Assembly (NCBI GenBank): GCA_036337715.1
Contig: JAYZDS010000001.1
Location: forward strand, 1-54,824
Direction of reading: 5' to 3'
DNA: 54,824 bases
DNA from: JAURNZ01 sp036337715
GTDB lineage: Bacteria > Pseudomonadota > Gammaproteobacteria > Comchoanobacterales > Comchoanobacteraceae
Shown piece by piece: positions 33,120-41,599 of this stretch (the stretch's first letter is position 1; each line of letters begins with the position of its first letter). The translations under genes and the position numbers were made by a program. The notes under the pieces were generated by a model that saw only the letters and a program-made list of their open reading frames with translations, was not told the origin of the DNA and searched no databases.

Positions 33120-34274
33120 TTATTTTGTTTTCATCAAAAAAATTGCACCAAATAGTGCCGACAATACCGATCCTAAAATAATACCTATTTTAGCATAAGG
33201 TAGTAATTGTGTTGCATATTCAAACGACAGACTTGCAATGAATAAACTCATAGTAAAACCAATCCCTGTCAAACAGGCAATGCCTGTGAGTTGTTTCCAA
33301 CTAATTTCACTATCCTTAGTGGCTAGCCCAAAGATAAGCGCAATAGATATAAACATCAATACACCAATGGGTTTACCTAAAAACAAACCCAACAATATAC
33401 CTGTTAAAATTGGATGATACAAAGCCTCACCATAAAAACCAGTGAGCAAAATACCACAGTTCATAAAAGCGAATAAGGGTAAAATACCAAAGTTAACCCA
33501 TGGCTCTAAAGTATGTAGTAATTGTTTTATCATGAGTTTGCCTTGATGGTTTTTCTTAGGTAATAAAATCGATATGATGACACCCGTTAATGTAGCGTGT
33601 AGCCCTGAATATATAATTGAGTACCACATTAACAAAGCAACTAAGAAGTAAGGATAAAAGCGATTAACATTTAAAAAACGCATGATTAATGCGACTATAA
33701 GCCAACCAACAGATACCATGAACCAAACAAGTGATAAATGGTCACTGTAGAATAAAGCAATGATTATGATGGCACCGATGTCATCAATGATTGCTAAAGT
33801 TGACAAGAATAAGCGAAGTTTAGGCTGTACCCCTGGCGTAACCATGGCTAAAATAGCAAGTGAAAAAGCAATATCCGTAGCAACAGGAATTGCCCAACCT
33901 GAAACATATAAGGGATTAGAAACATTAAAAAATAAATAAACCAAACCCGGGACAACCATCCCACCAATAGCACCATAGATAGGAAGCGACACTGTTTTCC
34001 AATCCGATAATGTGCCATTTTCTATGGCATACCTTATTTCTAATCCGATTACAAAAAAGAAAATGGCCATTAACCCTTCGTTCATCCAAATAATTAATGG
34101 TTTAGAAATAACGAACGAACCGAGATGAAAAGCTATTTTTAAATTAATGAAATCTAAATAATCAGGACGAAATGGAGAATTGGCCAAAAAAATTGCCATC
34201 ATACAAGCAAACAACATCCATTGTCCTGACTTAATGCTCAAATACTTGATTTTTTTTGCTTCAATGAGATCCAT
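33120..34274 (-). CDS. nhaA: Na+/H+ antiporter NhaA
   Basis: A 384-residue protein with about eleven to twelve helices. The key carboxylates are D134 (VATDIAFSLA) and D164-D165 (AIIDDIGAI), matching D133/D163/D164 of E. coli. GLEIRYAIENG is the dimer/pH-sensor region. It exports sodium in exchange for protons at alkaline pH. bcp follows directly. No Shine-Dalgarno is seen upstream of its ATG. Confidence 0.95.
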   Translation of the reverse strand: MDLIEAKKIKYLSIKSGQWMLFACMMAIFLANSPFRPDYLDFINLKIAFHLGSFVISKPLIIWMNEGLMAIFFFVIGLEIRYAIENGTLSDWKTVSLPIYGAIGGMVVPGLVYLFFNVSNPLYVSGWAIPVATDIAFSLAILAMVTPGVQPKLRLFLSTLAIIDDIGAIIIIALFYSDHLSLVWFMVSVGWLIVALIMRFLNVNRFYPYFLVALLMWYSIIYSGLHATLTGVIISILLPKKNHQGKLMIKQLLHTLEPWVNFGILPLFAFMNCGILLTGFYGEALYHPILTGILLGLFLGKPIGVLMFISIALIFGLATKDSEISWKQLTGIACLTGIGFTMSLFIASLSFEYATQLLPYAKIGIILGSVLSALFGAIFLMKTK

Positions 34275-34402
34275 AAACAGATTTAACTTTTAATAAAAAC
34301 TACATTGATTTTATCAATAATTATATCTCTTGTCATCCGAAGATTGTATTGGACCTTTTTATACTTTTACTCTATCATGAAAATATAAAAATTATAAAAA
34401 AC

Positions 34403-36415
34403 ATGAAACCTGAAAACCAATCATTTATATACAGTCTTATCAAAGATTACTGGTTTGACTACAAAGATAACCCAGAATTAAATAAATATCAGAAAAAAAG
34501 ATGGTATTATTTATTAGGCATCATATTACTTGAATGTTCACTGGCAACAATCGTATTTTTTTCAGCAGTTTTTTTCGCCTCTTTCATCGGTGCCATTGAA
34601 GTAGGAAGTGTCGCTTTATTTTTTTACTATCTACCAATTCTAGCAGGTTTACTGTTCGGTGCACTAATCATTGATACAGCCATTAAAAACCTTACAGGTG
34701 GTCTTACCAAAGAGTGGCGTTATTACATTTACGCATCTGAAACTGAAACACTTTGTGACGCAGAAAACCTTAAAAAGTTTGATCAAAGAGACAAGGCCAT
34801 TGAGTGTAATTCGCCTTCAGCTTTGATTCGCACATTGGCAGTCTGTGTGTCAGATTTATTAGAAGCAGGCACTACAATCATCACCGCGTTGATACAATTT
34901 GTACCTTGTGTTGTTATTCTCTTAGTCATTAACCCTTATTTACCTATAGTAACCTTTTTTGTATGTTTTGTTCTTCTTTTAACTTGCTTTACAATTGCAA
35001 AAATCATGAATGAATCACAAACAAAATATATGACATTTGAAAATCAACATTTTTCCAGTTCAGAAGAAGTGGCCGCTAATGCTAACACATATAGTATGAT
35101 GCCTGATCTTTTAAAATCACGAAAAAACTCTTTAAATGAAACAACGAATTCAGCTGGCGAAGAACGAGAAGAATATCGAACAAATAAAACTATATTTGAC
35201 TTCTTTGTGTCATTAGCAGAAAAAGTAGTTCTTTACGGTCCTTACTTATTTTTTGGTTTTTATGCAATTCAATCTGGCATGTCAATGTCAGAGTTTACTT
35301 TAATGGTTAATACTTTCATTCAGGCTTCGGCAAATTTAATGAAAATTAACCAAATACAAACTTTGCTCGTTAAAGCAAAAGCGGCTGGTGAACAATATAA
35401 ACAATACCAACATATTTTAAGTAGCGATATCAAACCAGTTATTAAACCAGCAACTTCGACAGATAAGTCAGTCAAGTTTAATGCTAAAATTTTAAAACTA
35501 GAAACAACAAAGCCATATAAAATTCGAATACAAGACCAAAATGGTGAAAATGTTATTCAAAAATTTAACCCTGATAAAGTGGCTTGGGAAAATAAAAAGC
35601 CGGATTTTTTAAATAATCAATATTGTCTGACTAACTTTAAAGGCGATTTATATACAAATGATCCTATTAAATTTAATAAATCTGACATACCTAAACTAGA
35701 AAAAAATAAAGACATCATATTTGCAAAGAGATATGAATACAACTATAAATTGGATTTTGATATTCCATTTGGTAAAAAGATTTTAATCAAAGGTGAGTCA
35801 GGCACTGGAAAATCATTAATCATCAAGGCAATTTCTGACAATTACAGACTAGGATATGGGCAAATATCATTACCTGATATATCGCGCACGCTTCATGTTA
35901 CCCAGCATGCCATTGTTGATTTAGCAAAAACTTGGCGTGATGAATTAGTTGCAGCTTTACCTACAGAGGAAGCTAATAAGGTCAAGTACGATGATAAGAA
36001 AATGATGACATTATTAGGTAAATATTTTGGCTCTCAAACTGGCGTTATTGATCTTGACAGAACAATTGGTCACTTGTCTGGTGGTCAAAAACAACGATTT
36101 GTTTTATGTAGGTTATTGTTGAAAGAACCTAAATCAGTTGATTTAATTACTCTGGATGAACCTTTTAGTGCGGTTGGGGCTGATATGGAACTGAGCTATT
36201 TAAGTGATATATACGAGCATTTTAGTGCATCAACAATCATGACTATTTCGCACTCAAAAATTAAAAAGGAATCTGCATCTAACGCTAAAAGTTTAATTGG
36301 ATTACATGATGGGATGCTTGAGGTAAAAGTAGCGGGGAAAGGTTTATTTGATACCGTCGGAAATACGTCATCTTCAGTAACCTACCACGAATCTATCCAA
36401 GCTTGTTGCTGTTGA
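34403..36415 (+). CDS. divergent ABC transporter (fused permease-ATPase) with extra linker and Cys-Cys-Cys end
   Basis: A 670-residue half-transporter. The membrane domain (about 30-320) resembles the ABC_membrane_2/YddA-SbmA group: DYWFDY, NKYQKKRWYYLL, LTKEWRYYIYASETETL. The ATPase has Walker A GESGTGKS (464-471), signature LSGGQKQR (558-565) and Walker B DLITLDEP (580-587). About 100 residues of unusual linker (343-450) separate the two parts. The protein ends QACCC, which is rare in bacteria. The cargo is unknown; relatives move peptides or fatty-acyl compounds. The frame is open to a TTG at 34349; the ATG at 34403 is preferred, although no Shine-Dalgarno is visible. Confidence 0.72.
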   Translation: MKPENQSFIYSLIKDYWFDYKDNPELNKYQKKRWYYLLGIILLECSLATIVFFSAVFFASFIGAIEVGSVALFFYYLPILAGLLFGALIIDTAIKNLTGGLTKEWRYYIYASETETLCDAENLKKFDQRDKAIECNSPSALIRTLAVCVSDLLEAGTTIITALIQFVPCVVILLVINPYLPIVTFFVCFVLLLTCFTIAKIMNESQTKYMTFENQHFSSSEEVAANANTYSMMPDLLKSRKNSLNETTNSAGEEREEYRTNKTIFDFFVSLAEKVVLYGPYLFFGFYAIQSGMSMSEFTLMVNTFIQASANLMKINQIQTLLVKAKAAGEQYKQYQHILSSDIKPVIKPATSTDKSVKFNAKILKLETTKPYKIRIQDQNGENVIQKFNPDKVAWENKKPDFLNNQYCLTNFKGDLYTNDPIKFNKSDIPKLEKNKDIIFAKRYEYNYKLDFDIPFGKKILIKGESGTGKSLIIKAISDNYRLGYGQISLPDISRTLHVTQHAIVDLAKTWRDELVAALPTEEANKVKYDDKKMMTLLGKYFGSQTGVIDLDRTIGHLSGGQKQRFVLCRLLLKEPKSVDLITLDEPFSAVGADMELSYLSDIYEHFSASTIMTISHSKIKKESASNAKSLIGLHDGMLEVKVAGKGLFDTVGNTSSSVTYHESIQACCC

Positions 36416-36440
36416 CAGACATATAGATAAACGTTAAATT
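36412..36440 (+). promoter_or_regulatory. tRNA-Pro promoter
   Basis: Consensus -35 TTGACA (36412-36417), 17-bp spacer, -10 TAAATT (36435-36440). The predicted start near 36447 is 2 nt before the tRNA. The -35 overlaps the stop codon of the ABC gene. Confidence 0.8.
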
Positions 36441-36448
36441 AAAAAATT

Positions 36449-36522
36449 CGGGGCGTGGCGCAGCTTGGTAGCGTACTTGCATGGGGCGCAAGAGGTCGCT
36501 GGTTCAAATCCAGTCGTCCCGA
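36449..36522 (+). tRNA. tRNA-Pro(GGG)
   Basis: The acceptor CGGGGCG pairs with CGTCCCG, with discriminator A. The anticodon loop ATGGGGC gives GGG. The T-loop is GGTTCAAATCC. CCA is not encoded. The 3' end is 7 bases from the stop codon of convergent ihfA. Confidence 0.94.
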
Positions 36523-36529
36523 TAAAAAC

Positions 36530-36850
36530 TTATGCTTCTTCTAATTCTTTGAAATCTTGATGTGACTTTGTTAACAGTTTTTCCTTAAACTTTGATCCAG
36601 GCTTAAATGTTACGACGTGTCTTTCTGAGATTACTTTATCTTCACCTGTTTTTGGGTTTCTTCCAGGTCTTGAATTTTTAAAATTAACCATGAAATTTCC
36701 AAATCCAGAAAGCTTTAGAGATTCTTTATTTGCTATGACATCTACAATATTGTCAAAAAAGATTTGAACAAAATTCATCGCTTCACTTTTAGGCATACCC
36801 ATTAATTTTGATAATTTCTCTGCAATGTCATTTTTTGTAAGTGTTTTCAT
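36530..36850 (-). CDS. ihfA: integration host factor subunit alpha
   Basis: A 106-residue HU/IHF-family DNA-bending protein: an N-terminal helical pair (LTKNDIAEKLSKLMGMP), the beta-arm with GFGNFMVNFKNSRPGRNPKTGE (its tip RPGRNP intercalates), and VVTFKPGSKFKEKL. With IHF-beta it makes sharp bends for transcription, replication and recombination. Alpha is favoured over beta or HU by its place after pheT, the classical pheST-ihfA arrangement. GGGAG precedes the ATG. Confidence 0.95.
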   Translation of the reverse strand: MKTLTKNDIAEKLSKLMGMPKSEAMNFVQIFFDNIVDVIANKESLKLSGFGNFMVNFKNSRPGRNPKTGEDKVISERHVVTFKPGSKFKEKLLTKSHQDFKELEEA

Positions 36851-36888
36851 GTATTTTGTCTCCCTTAGGTCTATCTAGTTCATTATCA

Positions 36889-39237
36889 TTAATGGTCTCT
36901 AAGTTTTATACCATCTTTGGCTAAAATTGCAACAGTATTTTCAATTATTTTGTCAATTTCTTTATCTTTTAAAGTTTTACTAAATGACTGAAAAATTAAT
37001 CTAAATGTTAAACTTCTTTGTTCATCTTGTTCTGAAAAGTAATCGTCAACAACCACGACCTCAGTAATGAGTTCAGATAATGCTAATATTTGATCCTTTA
37101 ATAGACCAGCACAGGTTGCTTCATTTACCCAAAAAGACAAATCTCTATTTGATGGTGGAAATTTGGACTGTGCTTGTGGTTTATTAAATTCAGTATTTTG
37201 TTTATCAAGCACATCTAAATCTAATTCAGCTACAAACACTTCAACAGCAATATTTTGTTGAAGTTGTGGGTGAAGTTTGCCAACATAGCCAATTAATTCA
37301 TCATTTGCGATAATCAACGCTGTTTGATTAGGGTGCCAACCTAAAGGGACCTTTTGAGATTTGTGTTCGGGCAAGTATTTGATGGCTAAGCCAGGCTTTA
37401 ATCTATGTAACATAGCAAAGACATCTTGTTTTATTTTTGAAAAAGTATTGTTATTGTTCTCAGGAAAGTCTTTGTCACCAAAAGTTGCTAGTCCAACTCT
37501 GTTAGATTCAAAAAATGGTTTTTGAAAGCAATTACCTACTTCAACCAATTTACCTGATTTTATAAAATGATTGAGGCATTGTTTGATTTGTAATACAAGT
37601 GAGGACAAAATAGAAGGACGCATAACAGCGTATTCTTCTGAAAGTGGATTATCTAATTGAATTAGGGTATCTGATTTGGCAAATAGCTCAGCATGATTTT
37701 GAGATTGCAAACTTAAGCTATATAGTTCCTGGTAGCCTCTACAGACCAATGACTCAACGAGCTGATAATGCCTAGTTAAGGCTCTATCTTCAACATTAAG
37801 AGGATTAAAGACTAAATCTTGCTTTGGTAGATTTTCATAGCCTACCAATCTCGCCACTTCTTCAACAAGATCATAGTAATGATTTAAATCTTTTCTGTAG
37901 GAAGGCACCTTCACCGTTACATAATCAGATTCTTTAATCATAATTTGACAGCCAATGAGTGACATAAAGGAAACTAATTTTGTAATATCTATTTCTAGCC
38001 CAAGATAATCTAGAACATCTTTAACACCAACTCGGATTGGTTCTCTATCTTGCTTGTTAGCTTTTGCACCAATAACGTTGATTTTTGTTTGGTAAATATC
38101 CTGAATATCTTGAACTGCTATAGACAAGGCAGTCTCAACCATTTCAGGGTCTGTGCCACGAACATAACGATAACTTGCATCCGTGTTTAACCCAATTCGC
38201 TTAGCTGTCTTAGCTATGACCGTTGGATCAAAACATGCACTCTCAATGAATAAGGATTTACTTTCGGCTGTAACTTTTGAATGTGCACCACCCATAATGC
38301 CAGCTAAGGCAATCGGGCCTGAGTCATCTGCAATTACTAAATCGCTGGTCTCTAATGCTATTTGTTGTTCATCTAGTAAGACAATGCTCTCACCTTTTTT
38401 CGCATAACGAACTGATACCGTACCTTTAATCTTATCAAAATCAAATGCATGCATTGGCTGTCCTGTGTACAGCATGACATAATTTAATACATCAACAATG
38501 TTATTTACACGATTTAGACCTGAAACATGAAGTTGATAATCGATATGCTCAGAAATCATCGTTTGAGCATCAACTTCAATTTCAATCTGTGCATAAGCAT
38601 AGCTGTGACAACTCAAATCTACATTACCGAGTAATTTATCCTCATCTGTTGCTAATAATTTAAAATCTTTTCTGATTTCAGAATTCAAACTTATTGCAAT
38701 TTCGCGGGCAACGCCTAAGGCACTTACACAATCACCACGGTTGGGTGTGATTTCAACTTCCATCCATGTTTGATCTAAAGCTAAAAGATCTGAGACTGGG
38801 ATACCCAAGTTTGTGTCTTTTGGCAAAGATAGTAATGAATGCTTCAATGAGGACATACCAAGCTCATATGCAGTACACAACATGCCTTCAGATTGTACGC
38901 CTCTTAGTTTAGAGGCCTTGATCTTCATTGAGGGCAATGAGGCACCATCCACAGCGACAGCCACAATCATTTCAGGGGCTACAGTGGGACAACCACATAC
39001 GATAGTAAGGGGTTTTGGTAAGTTGACATCAACTTCACAGACTTTCAGCCTGTCCGCATCAGGATGCTGTTTTGTTGAAATAACCTTTCCAGTTATAACA
39101 CTATTAATTTCTTTTGTAGATGCGGTAATTAATTCAGTCTCTAGACCAAGTTGAGACAAATTATCTGCAGCCTGCTCTAAATCAAATGAACTACCTACAA
39201 TGGATTCAAGCCATTTTGGAGATAAAATTAAGGCCAT
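36889..39237 (-). CDS. pheT: phenylalanyl-tRNA synthetase beta subunit
   Basis: A 782-residue beta chain with an N-terminal OB/tRNA-binding domain (VITGKVISTKQHPDADRLKVCEV), B3/B4 editing domain, B5, a catalytic-like core and a C-terminal ferredoxin-like anticodon-binding domain (SKFPPSNRDLSFWV, then LTFRL). With PheS it forms the alpha2-beta2 enzyme. The ATG at 39237 (MALILSPKWL) matches family starts and has a GGAG ten nt upstream; a TTG at 39246 is less likely. It overlaps pheS by 10 bases. Confidence 0.96.
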   Translation of the reverse strand: MALILSPKWLESIVGSSFDLEQAADNLSQLGLETELITASTKEINSVITGKVISTKQHPDADRLKVCEVDVNLPKPLTIVCGCPTVAPEMIVAVAVDGASLPSMKIKASKLRGVQSEGMLCTAYELGMSSLKHSLLSLPKDTNLGIPVSDLLALDQTWMEVEITPNRGDCVSALGVAREIAISLNSEIRKDFKLLATDEDKLLGNVDLSCHSYAYAQIEIEVDAQTMISEHIDYQLHVSGLNRVNNIVDVLNYVMLYTGQPMHAFDFDKIKGTVSVRYAKKGESIVLLDEQQIALETSDLVIADDSGPIALAGIMGGAHSKVTAESKSLFIESACFDPTVIAKTAKRIGLNTDASYRYVRGTDPEMVETALSIAVQDIQDIYQTKINVIGAKANKQDREPIRVGVKDVLDYLGLEIDITKLVSFMSLIGCQIMIKESDYVTVKVPSYRKDLNHYYDLVEEVARLVGYENLPKQDLVFNPLNVEDRALTRHYQLVESLVCRGYQELYSLSLQSQNHAELFAKSDTLIQLDNPLSEEYAVMRPSILSSLVLQIKQCLNHFIKSGKLVEVGNCFQKPFFESNRVGLATFGDKDFPENNNNTFSKIKQDVFAMLHRLKPGLAIKYLPEHKSQKVPLGWHPNQTALIIANDELIGYVGKLHPQLQQNIAVEVFVAELDLDVLDKQNTEFNKPQAQSKFPPSNRDLSFWVNEATCAGLLKDQILALSELITEVVVVDDYFSEQDEQRSLTFRLIFQSFSKTLKDKEIDKIIENTVAILAKDGIKLRDH

Positions 39238-40226
39238 AGATAACAATCTCCAAGTAATGATAGATCACTGTTATACAATTCACGTACATCATCTAACTCA
39301 AAGTAAAGCATGGCTAACCGCTCAATACCAACACCAAATGCGAATCCCCTAAAGTCAGAAGGGTCATGCCCTGCGTTTTTTATCACATCTGGGTGAATCA
39401 TTCCCGCACCTAATATCTCTAGCCAAGCATTTTTTTCAGGCATCCATACGTCAATTTCAACAGAGGGTTCTGTAAAAGGAAAATAACTTGCACGATATCT
39501 GATTGGTAATTTTTCTCCGAAGAGAAAAGAAATAAAATCTTCAATGATGGTTTTCAAATGTCCAAAGTTACAGTTTCGATCTATTCGTATACATTCCATC
39601 TGGTGGAACACGGGCGTATGGGTTGCATCAGGGGTATCACAGCGAAATACGCGACCAAAAACCACTGCACTCAGTGGCAATTTAGAATTTTTAAGCATTC
39701 TTGGCTGGGCAGCACTAACATGAGTCCTTAAGATCTTTTCACCACAATAGAATGTATCTTGCATTGATCTTGCAGGATGATGGCTGGGAATATTTAATAA
39801 CTCAAAGTTATGCCACTCATCTTCGATTTCGAGGTTATATTCACTCTTTGATTCAAAACCCCTCTGAGAAAAAAAATAATTTAATTTTCTTATCACTTGG
39901 TGAATAGGGTGGTGATGACCTTGGGTTAACAATCTAGGCTCAACAGAAACATCTATCTTTTTTTCAATAGCTTTATTGAGCTCTAATGTTTGAACAATAT
40001 TCTTCTGAGTGACTAGGCAGTCTGTTATTGCAGTTTTGAATTCATTAAGTTGTTTTGCAATGCGAGGCTTATCATCTTTTGATAATGCCCCCATCGACTT
40101 AAATGCTTGGGTAATTAAACCTTGCTTACCCATCCAGTGGAGCCTTTGTGACTCCAAATCAACAGCTGTCTTTGCAGCTTTTATGGCTATTAAACCTTTA
40201 TCAATATCAGATTGACTTAAATCCAT
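39228..40226 (-). CDS. pheS: phenylalanyl-tRNA synthetase alpha subunit
   Basis: A 332-residue class II synthetase catalytic chain. Motif 2 contains FRCDTPDATHTPVFHQMECIRID, and motif 3 appears as GFAFGVGIERLAML. The N-terminal coiled coil binds tRNA-Phe. It starts immediately before the rplT stop on the coding strand (adjacent genes, no gap). Confidence 0.97.
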   Translation of the reverse strand: MDLSQSDIDKGLIAIKAAKTAVDLESQRLHWMGKQGLITQAFKSMGALSKDDKPRIAKQLNEFKTAITDCLVTQKNIVQTLELNKAIEKKIDVSVEPRLLTQGHHHPIHQVIRKLNYFFSQRGFESKSEYNLEIEDEWHNFELLNIPSHHPARSMQDTFYCGEKILRTHVSAAQPRMLKNSKLPLSAVVFGRVFRCDTPDATHTPVFHQMECIRIDRNCNFGHLKTIIEDFISFLFGEKLPIRYRASYFPFTEPSVEIDVWMPEKNAWLEILGAGMIHPDVIKNAGHDPSDFRGFAFGVGIERLAMLYFELDDVRELYNSDLSLLGDCYLWP

Positions 40227-40583
40227 TTAGGCTGCTTGCTTTTTCAACTCTGCAACCAACTTAGCAAAGGATGCCTTATCTTCTATGGCCATATTTGACA
40301 AACACTTTCGGTTTAAATTTACATTAGATTGATTTAGCATGTGAATAAACTGAGAATAAGAAAGTCCATGCTCACGCACAGCAGCATTTAAACGGATGAT
40401 CCATAATTGTCTAAATTGTCTTTTTCTTTGTCTTCTATCACGGTAAGCGTATTGTCCAGCTTTAATAACAGCTTGTTTAGCTACTCTGAAAACTTTCCTT
40501 CTAGCACCATAATAGCCACGTGCTTGCTTGAGGATTTTTTTATGCGAGCGTTTTGATACAACGCCTGATCTTGCTCTTGTCAT
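40227..40583 (-). CDS. rplT: 50S ribosomal protein L20
   Basis: A 118-residue basic protein with the L20 pattern RARSGVVSKRSHKKILKQARGYYGARRK and AYRDRRQRKRQFRQLWIIRLNAA. It is needed early in 50S assembly and in many bacteria represses its own operon with L35. It is 2 bases after rpmI. Confidence 0.98.
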   Translation of the reverse strand: MTRARSGVVSKRSHKKILKQARGYYGARRKVFRVAKQAVIKAGQYAYRDRRQRKRQFRQLWIIRLNAAVREHGLSYSQFIHMLNQSNVNLNRKCLSNMAIEDKASFAKLVAELKKQAA

Positions 40584-40585
40584 AG

Positions 40586-40792
40586 TTAGATTTCTCCGAG
40601 TAGTCGCTTAATTCTCTTGACGTCTGCAATCACTTTTACAACTTGATTACGGCGTCTTTGACGCTTGACCTTCTGATTTTCATGAGAAAGTATGTGTGCT
40701 CTTTTAGCTCTTCTAAATTTAACATCACCATTTGGCTTTGTTACAAAACGCTTTTTAGCGCTTTTACATGTTTTGTTGGCTGCTTTTGCCAT
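40586..40792 (-). CDS. rpmI: 50S ribosomal protein L35
   Basis: A 68-residue protein: KTCKSAKKRFVTKPNGDVKFRRA, then AHILSHENQKVKRQRR. It has a slightly extended N-terminus (MAKAANKTC) relative to the standard PKMKT start. A 79-base gap separates it from infC and could hold the L20-binding leader seen in enteric bacteria, though I do not see a convincing fold. Confidence 0.95.
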   Translation of the reverse strand: MAKAANKTCKSAKKRFVTKPNGDVKFRRAKRAHILSHENQKVKRQRRRNQVVKVIADVKRIKRLLGEI

Positions 40793-40871
40793 AAGTTAAA
40801 ATTCCTTTAATTCGAATAATTAAATTTTACCAACCAATACTCGCATAAATATGGTCATTTGTCAACGAAAA

Positions 40872-41393
40872 TTAAGGTTGATTGACTGTTTTTTTAGGAC
40901 CCAAGATGATTATGATTTGTCGGCCTTCTGAAGAAGCTGGTTTTTCAACAATACAAATATCTTCTAAATCTTGAACCATTCTATTTACTAATTGAAAACC
41001 TATATCTGAATGCATGATTTCTCTGCCTCGAAAACGCAAGGAAACCTTTACTTTGTTATGACCCTCTAAAAATTGCCTAGCTTTCTTCAATTTAACTCTA
41101 TAATCTTCATCGCCGATACCGGGTCTTAGCTTAATCTCTTTAAGCTGTTGTTTTTTTACTACTTGCTTTTTCTTAGCAGCTTGGAAGCGAAATTTTCCAA
41201 AATCAAGTGCTTTACAAACTGGAGGGGATGTATTTGGAACTACTTCAACAAGATCAAGTCCTACAGACTTACAGTATGACAGTGCCTTGTCAGTTGGGTA
41301 TTTTTCTCCAATGAGCGTTCCATTCTCATCAATAAATTTTACGTGTGGTACTCTTATTTGTTCATTTACACGATTTCTTTTTTTTTCGATAAT
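40872..41393 (-). CDS. infC: translation initiation factor IF-3, ATT start
   Basis: A 173-residue IF-3. The frame runs without a stop from 41393: N-domain RNRVNEQIRVPHVKFIDENG, VGLDLVEVVPNTSPPVCKALDFGKFRF, linker AAKKKQKVVKKQQLKEIKLRPGI, C-domain KVKVSLRFRGREIMHSDIG. No ATG or GTG lies near the N-terminus. An ATT at 41393 sits 6 nt after AAAGGAG, so the rare AUU start is inferred, as in E. coli infC, where it permits autoregulation by IF-3. A simple ATG/GTG/TTG search would truncate the gene to its C-domain. thrS, the usual upstream neighbour, is absent; tRNA-Val lies 23 bases upstream. Confidence 0.95.
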   Translation of the reverse strand: MIEKKRNRVNEQIRVPHVKFIDENGTLIGEKYPTDKALSYCKSVGLDLVEVVPNTSPPVCKALDFGKFRFQAAKKKQVVKKQQLKEIKLRPGIGDEDYRVKLKKARQFLEGHNKVKVSLRFRGREIMHSDIGFQLVNRMVQDLEDICIVEKPASSEGRQIIIILGPKKTVNQP

Positions 41394-41416
41394 ATATATC
41401 TCCTTTACAATTTACA

Positions 41417-41491
41417 TGGTAGGCGCGAGTGGGATCGAACCACCGACCACCACCATGTCAAGGTGGTGCTCTACCGCTGAGCTACGCGCCT
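41417..41491 (-). tRNA. tRNA-Val(GAC)
   Basis: Minus strand: the acceptor AGGCGCG pairs with CGCGCCT, discriminator A, CCA encoded (41417-41419). The anticodon loop TTGACAT gives GAC. It is the first gene after the promoter of the infC operon, so the infC mRNA 5' end may be made by tRNA 3' processing. Confidence 0.95.
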
Positions 41492-41503
41492 GCTTAAAGG
41501 TTC

Positions 41504-41532
41504 AATTTAACCTCAAATTAGCACATGGTCAA
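41504..41532 (-). promoter_or_regulatory. promoter for tRNA-Val and the infC operon
   Basis: Minus strand: -35 TTGACC (41532-41527), 17-bp spacer, -10 TAAATT (41509-41504). The predicted start is about 6-11 nt before the tRNA. No separate promoter is obvious in the 23 bases between tRNA and infC. The -10 hexamer is identical to that of tRNA-Pro. Confidence 0.75.
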
Positions 41533-41563
41533 TACTTATCCTAATTGTAGACCATTTTTTTAC

Positions 41564-41592
41564 TTGTCACACATCTTTTATATCGTTAGCAT
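41564..41592 (+). promoter_or_regulatory. promoter for queA-tgt-yajC-secD-secF
   Basis: -35 TTGTCA (41564-41569), 17-bp spacer, -10 TAGCAT (41587-41592). The -10 ends 7 nt before the queA ATG, with no Shine-Dalgarno between. Confidence 0.55.
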
Positions 41593-41599
41593 ATTGCAA

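Noticed and set aside
36355..36415. C-terminal CCC of the ABC protein as a confirmed prenylation signal
   Set aside because: Three cysteines alone are not enough, and the protein is a bacterial inner-membrane transporter by its domains; kept only as a low-interest observation.
40872..41090. Short 72-residue InfC C-domain as a separate or truncated gene
   Set aside because: The same frame continues upstream without a stop through a complete N-domain to an ATT with a good Shine-Dalgarno, so the gene is full length.
41287..41544. 85-residue plus-strand ORF across tRNA-Val and the start of infC
   Set aside because: It lies opposite infC and the tRNA. The peptide part reading ASGIEPPTTT is the usual artefact of translating a tRNA antisense.
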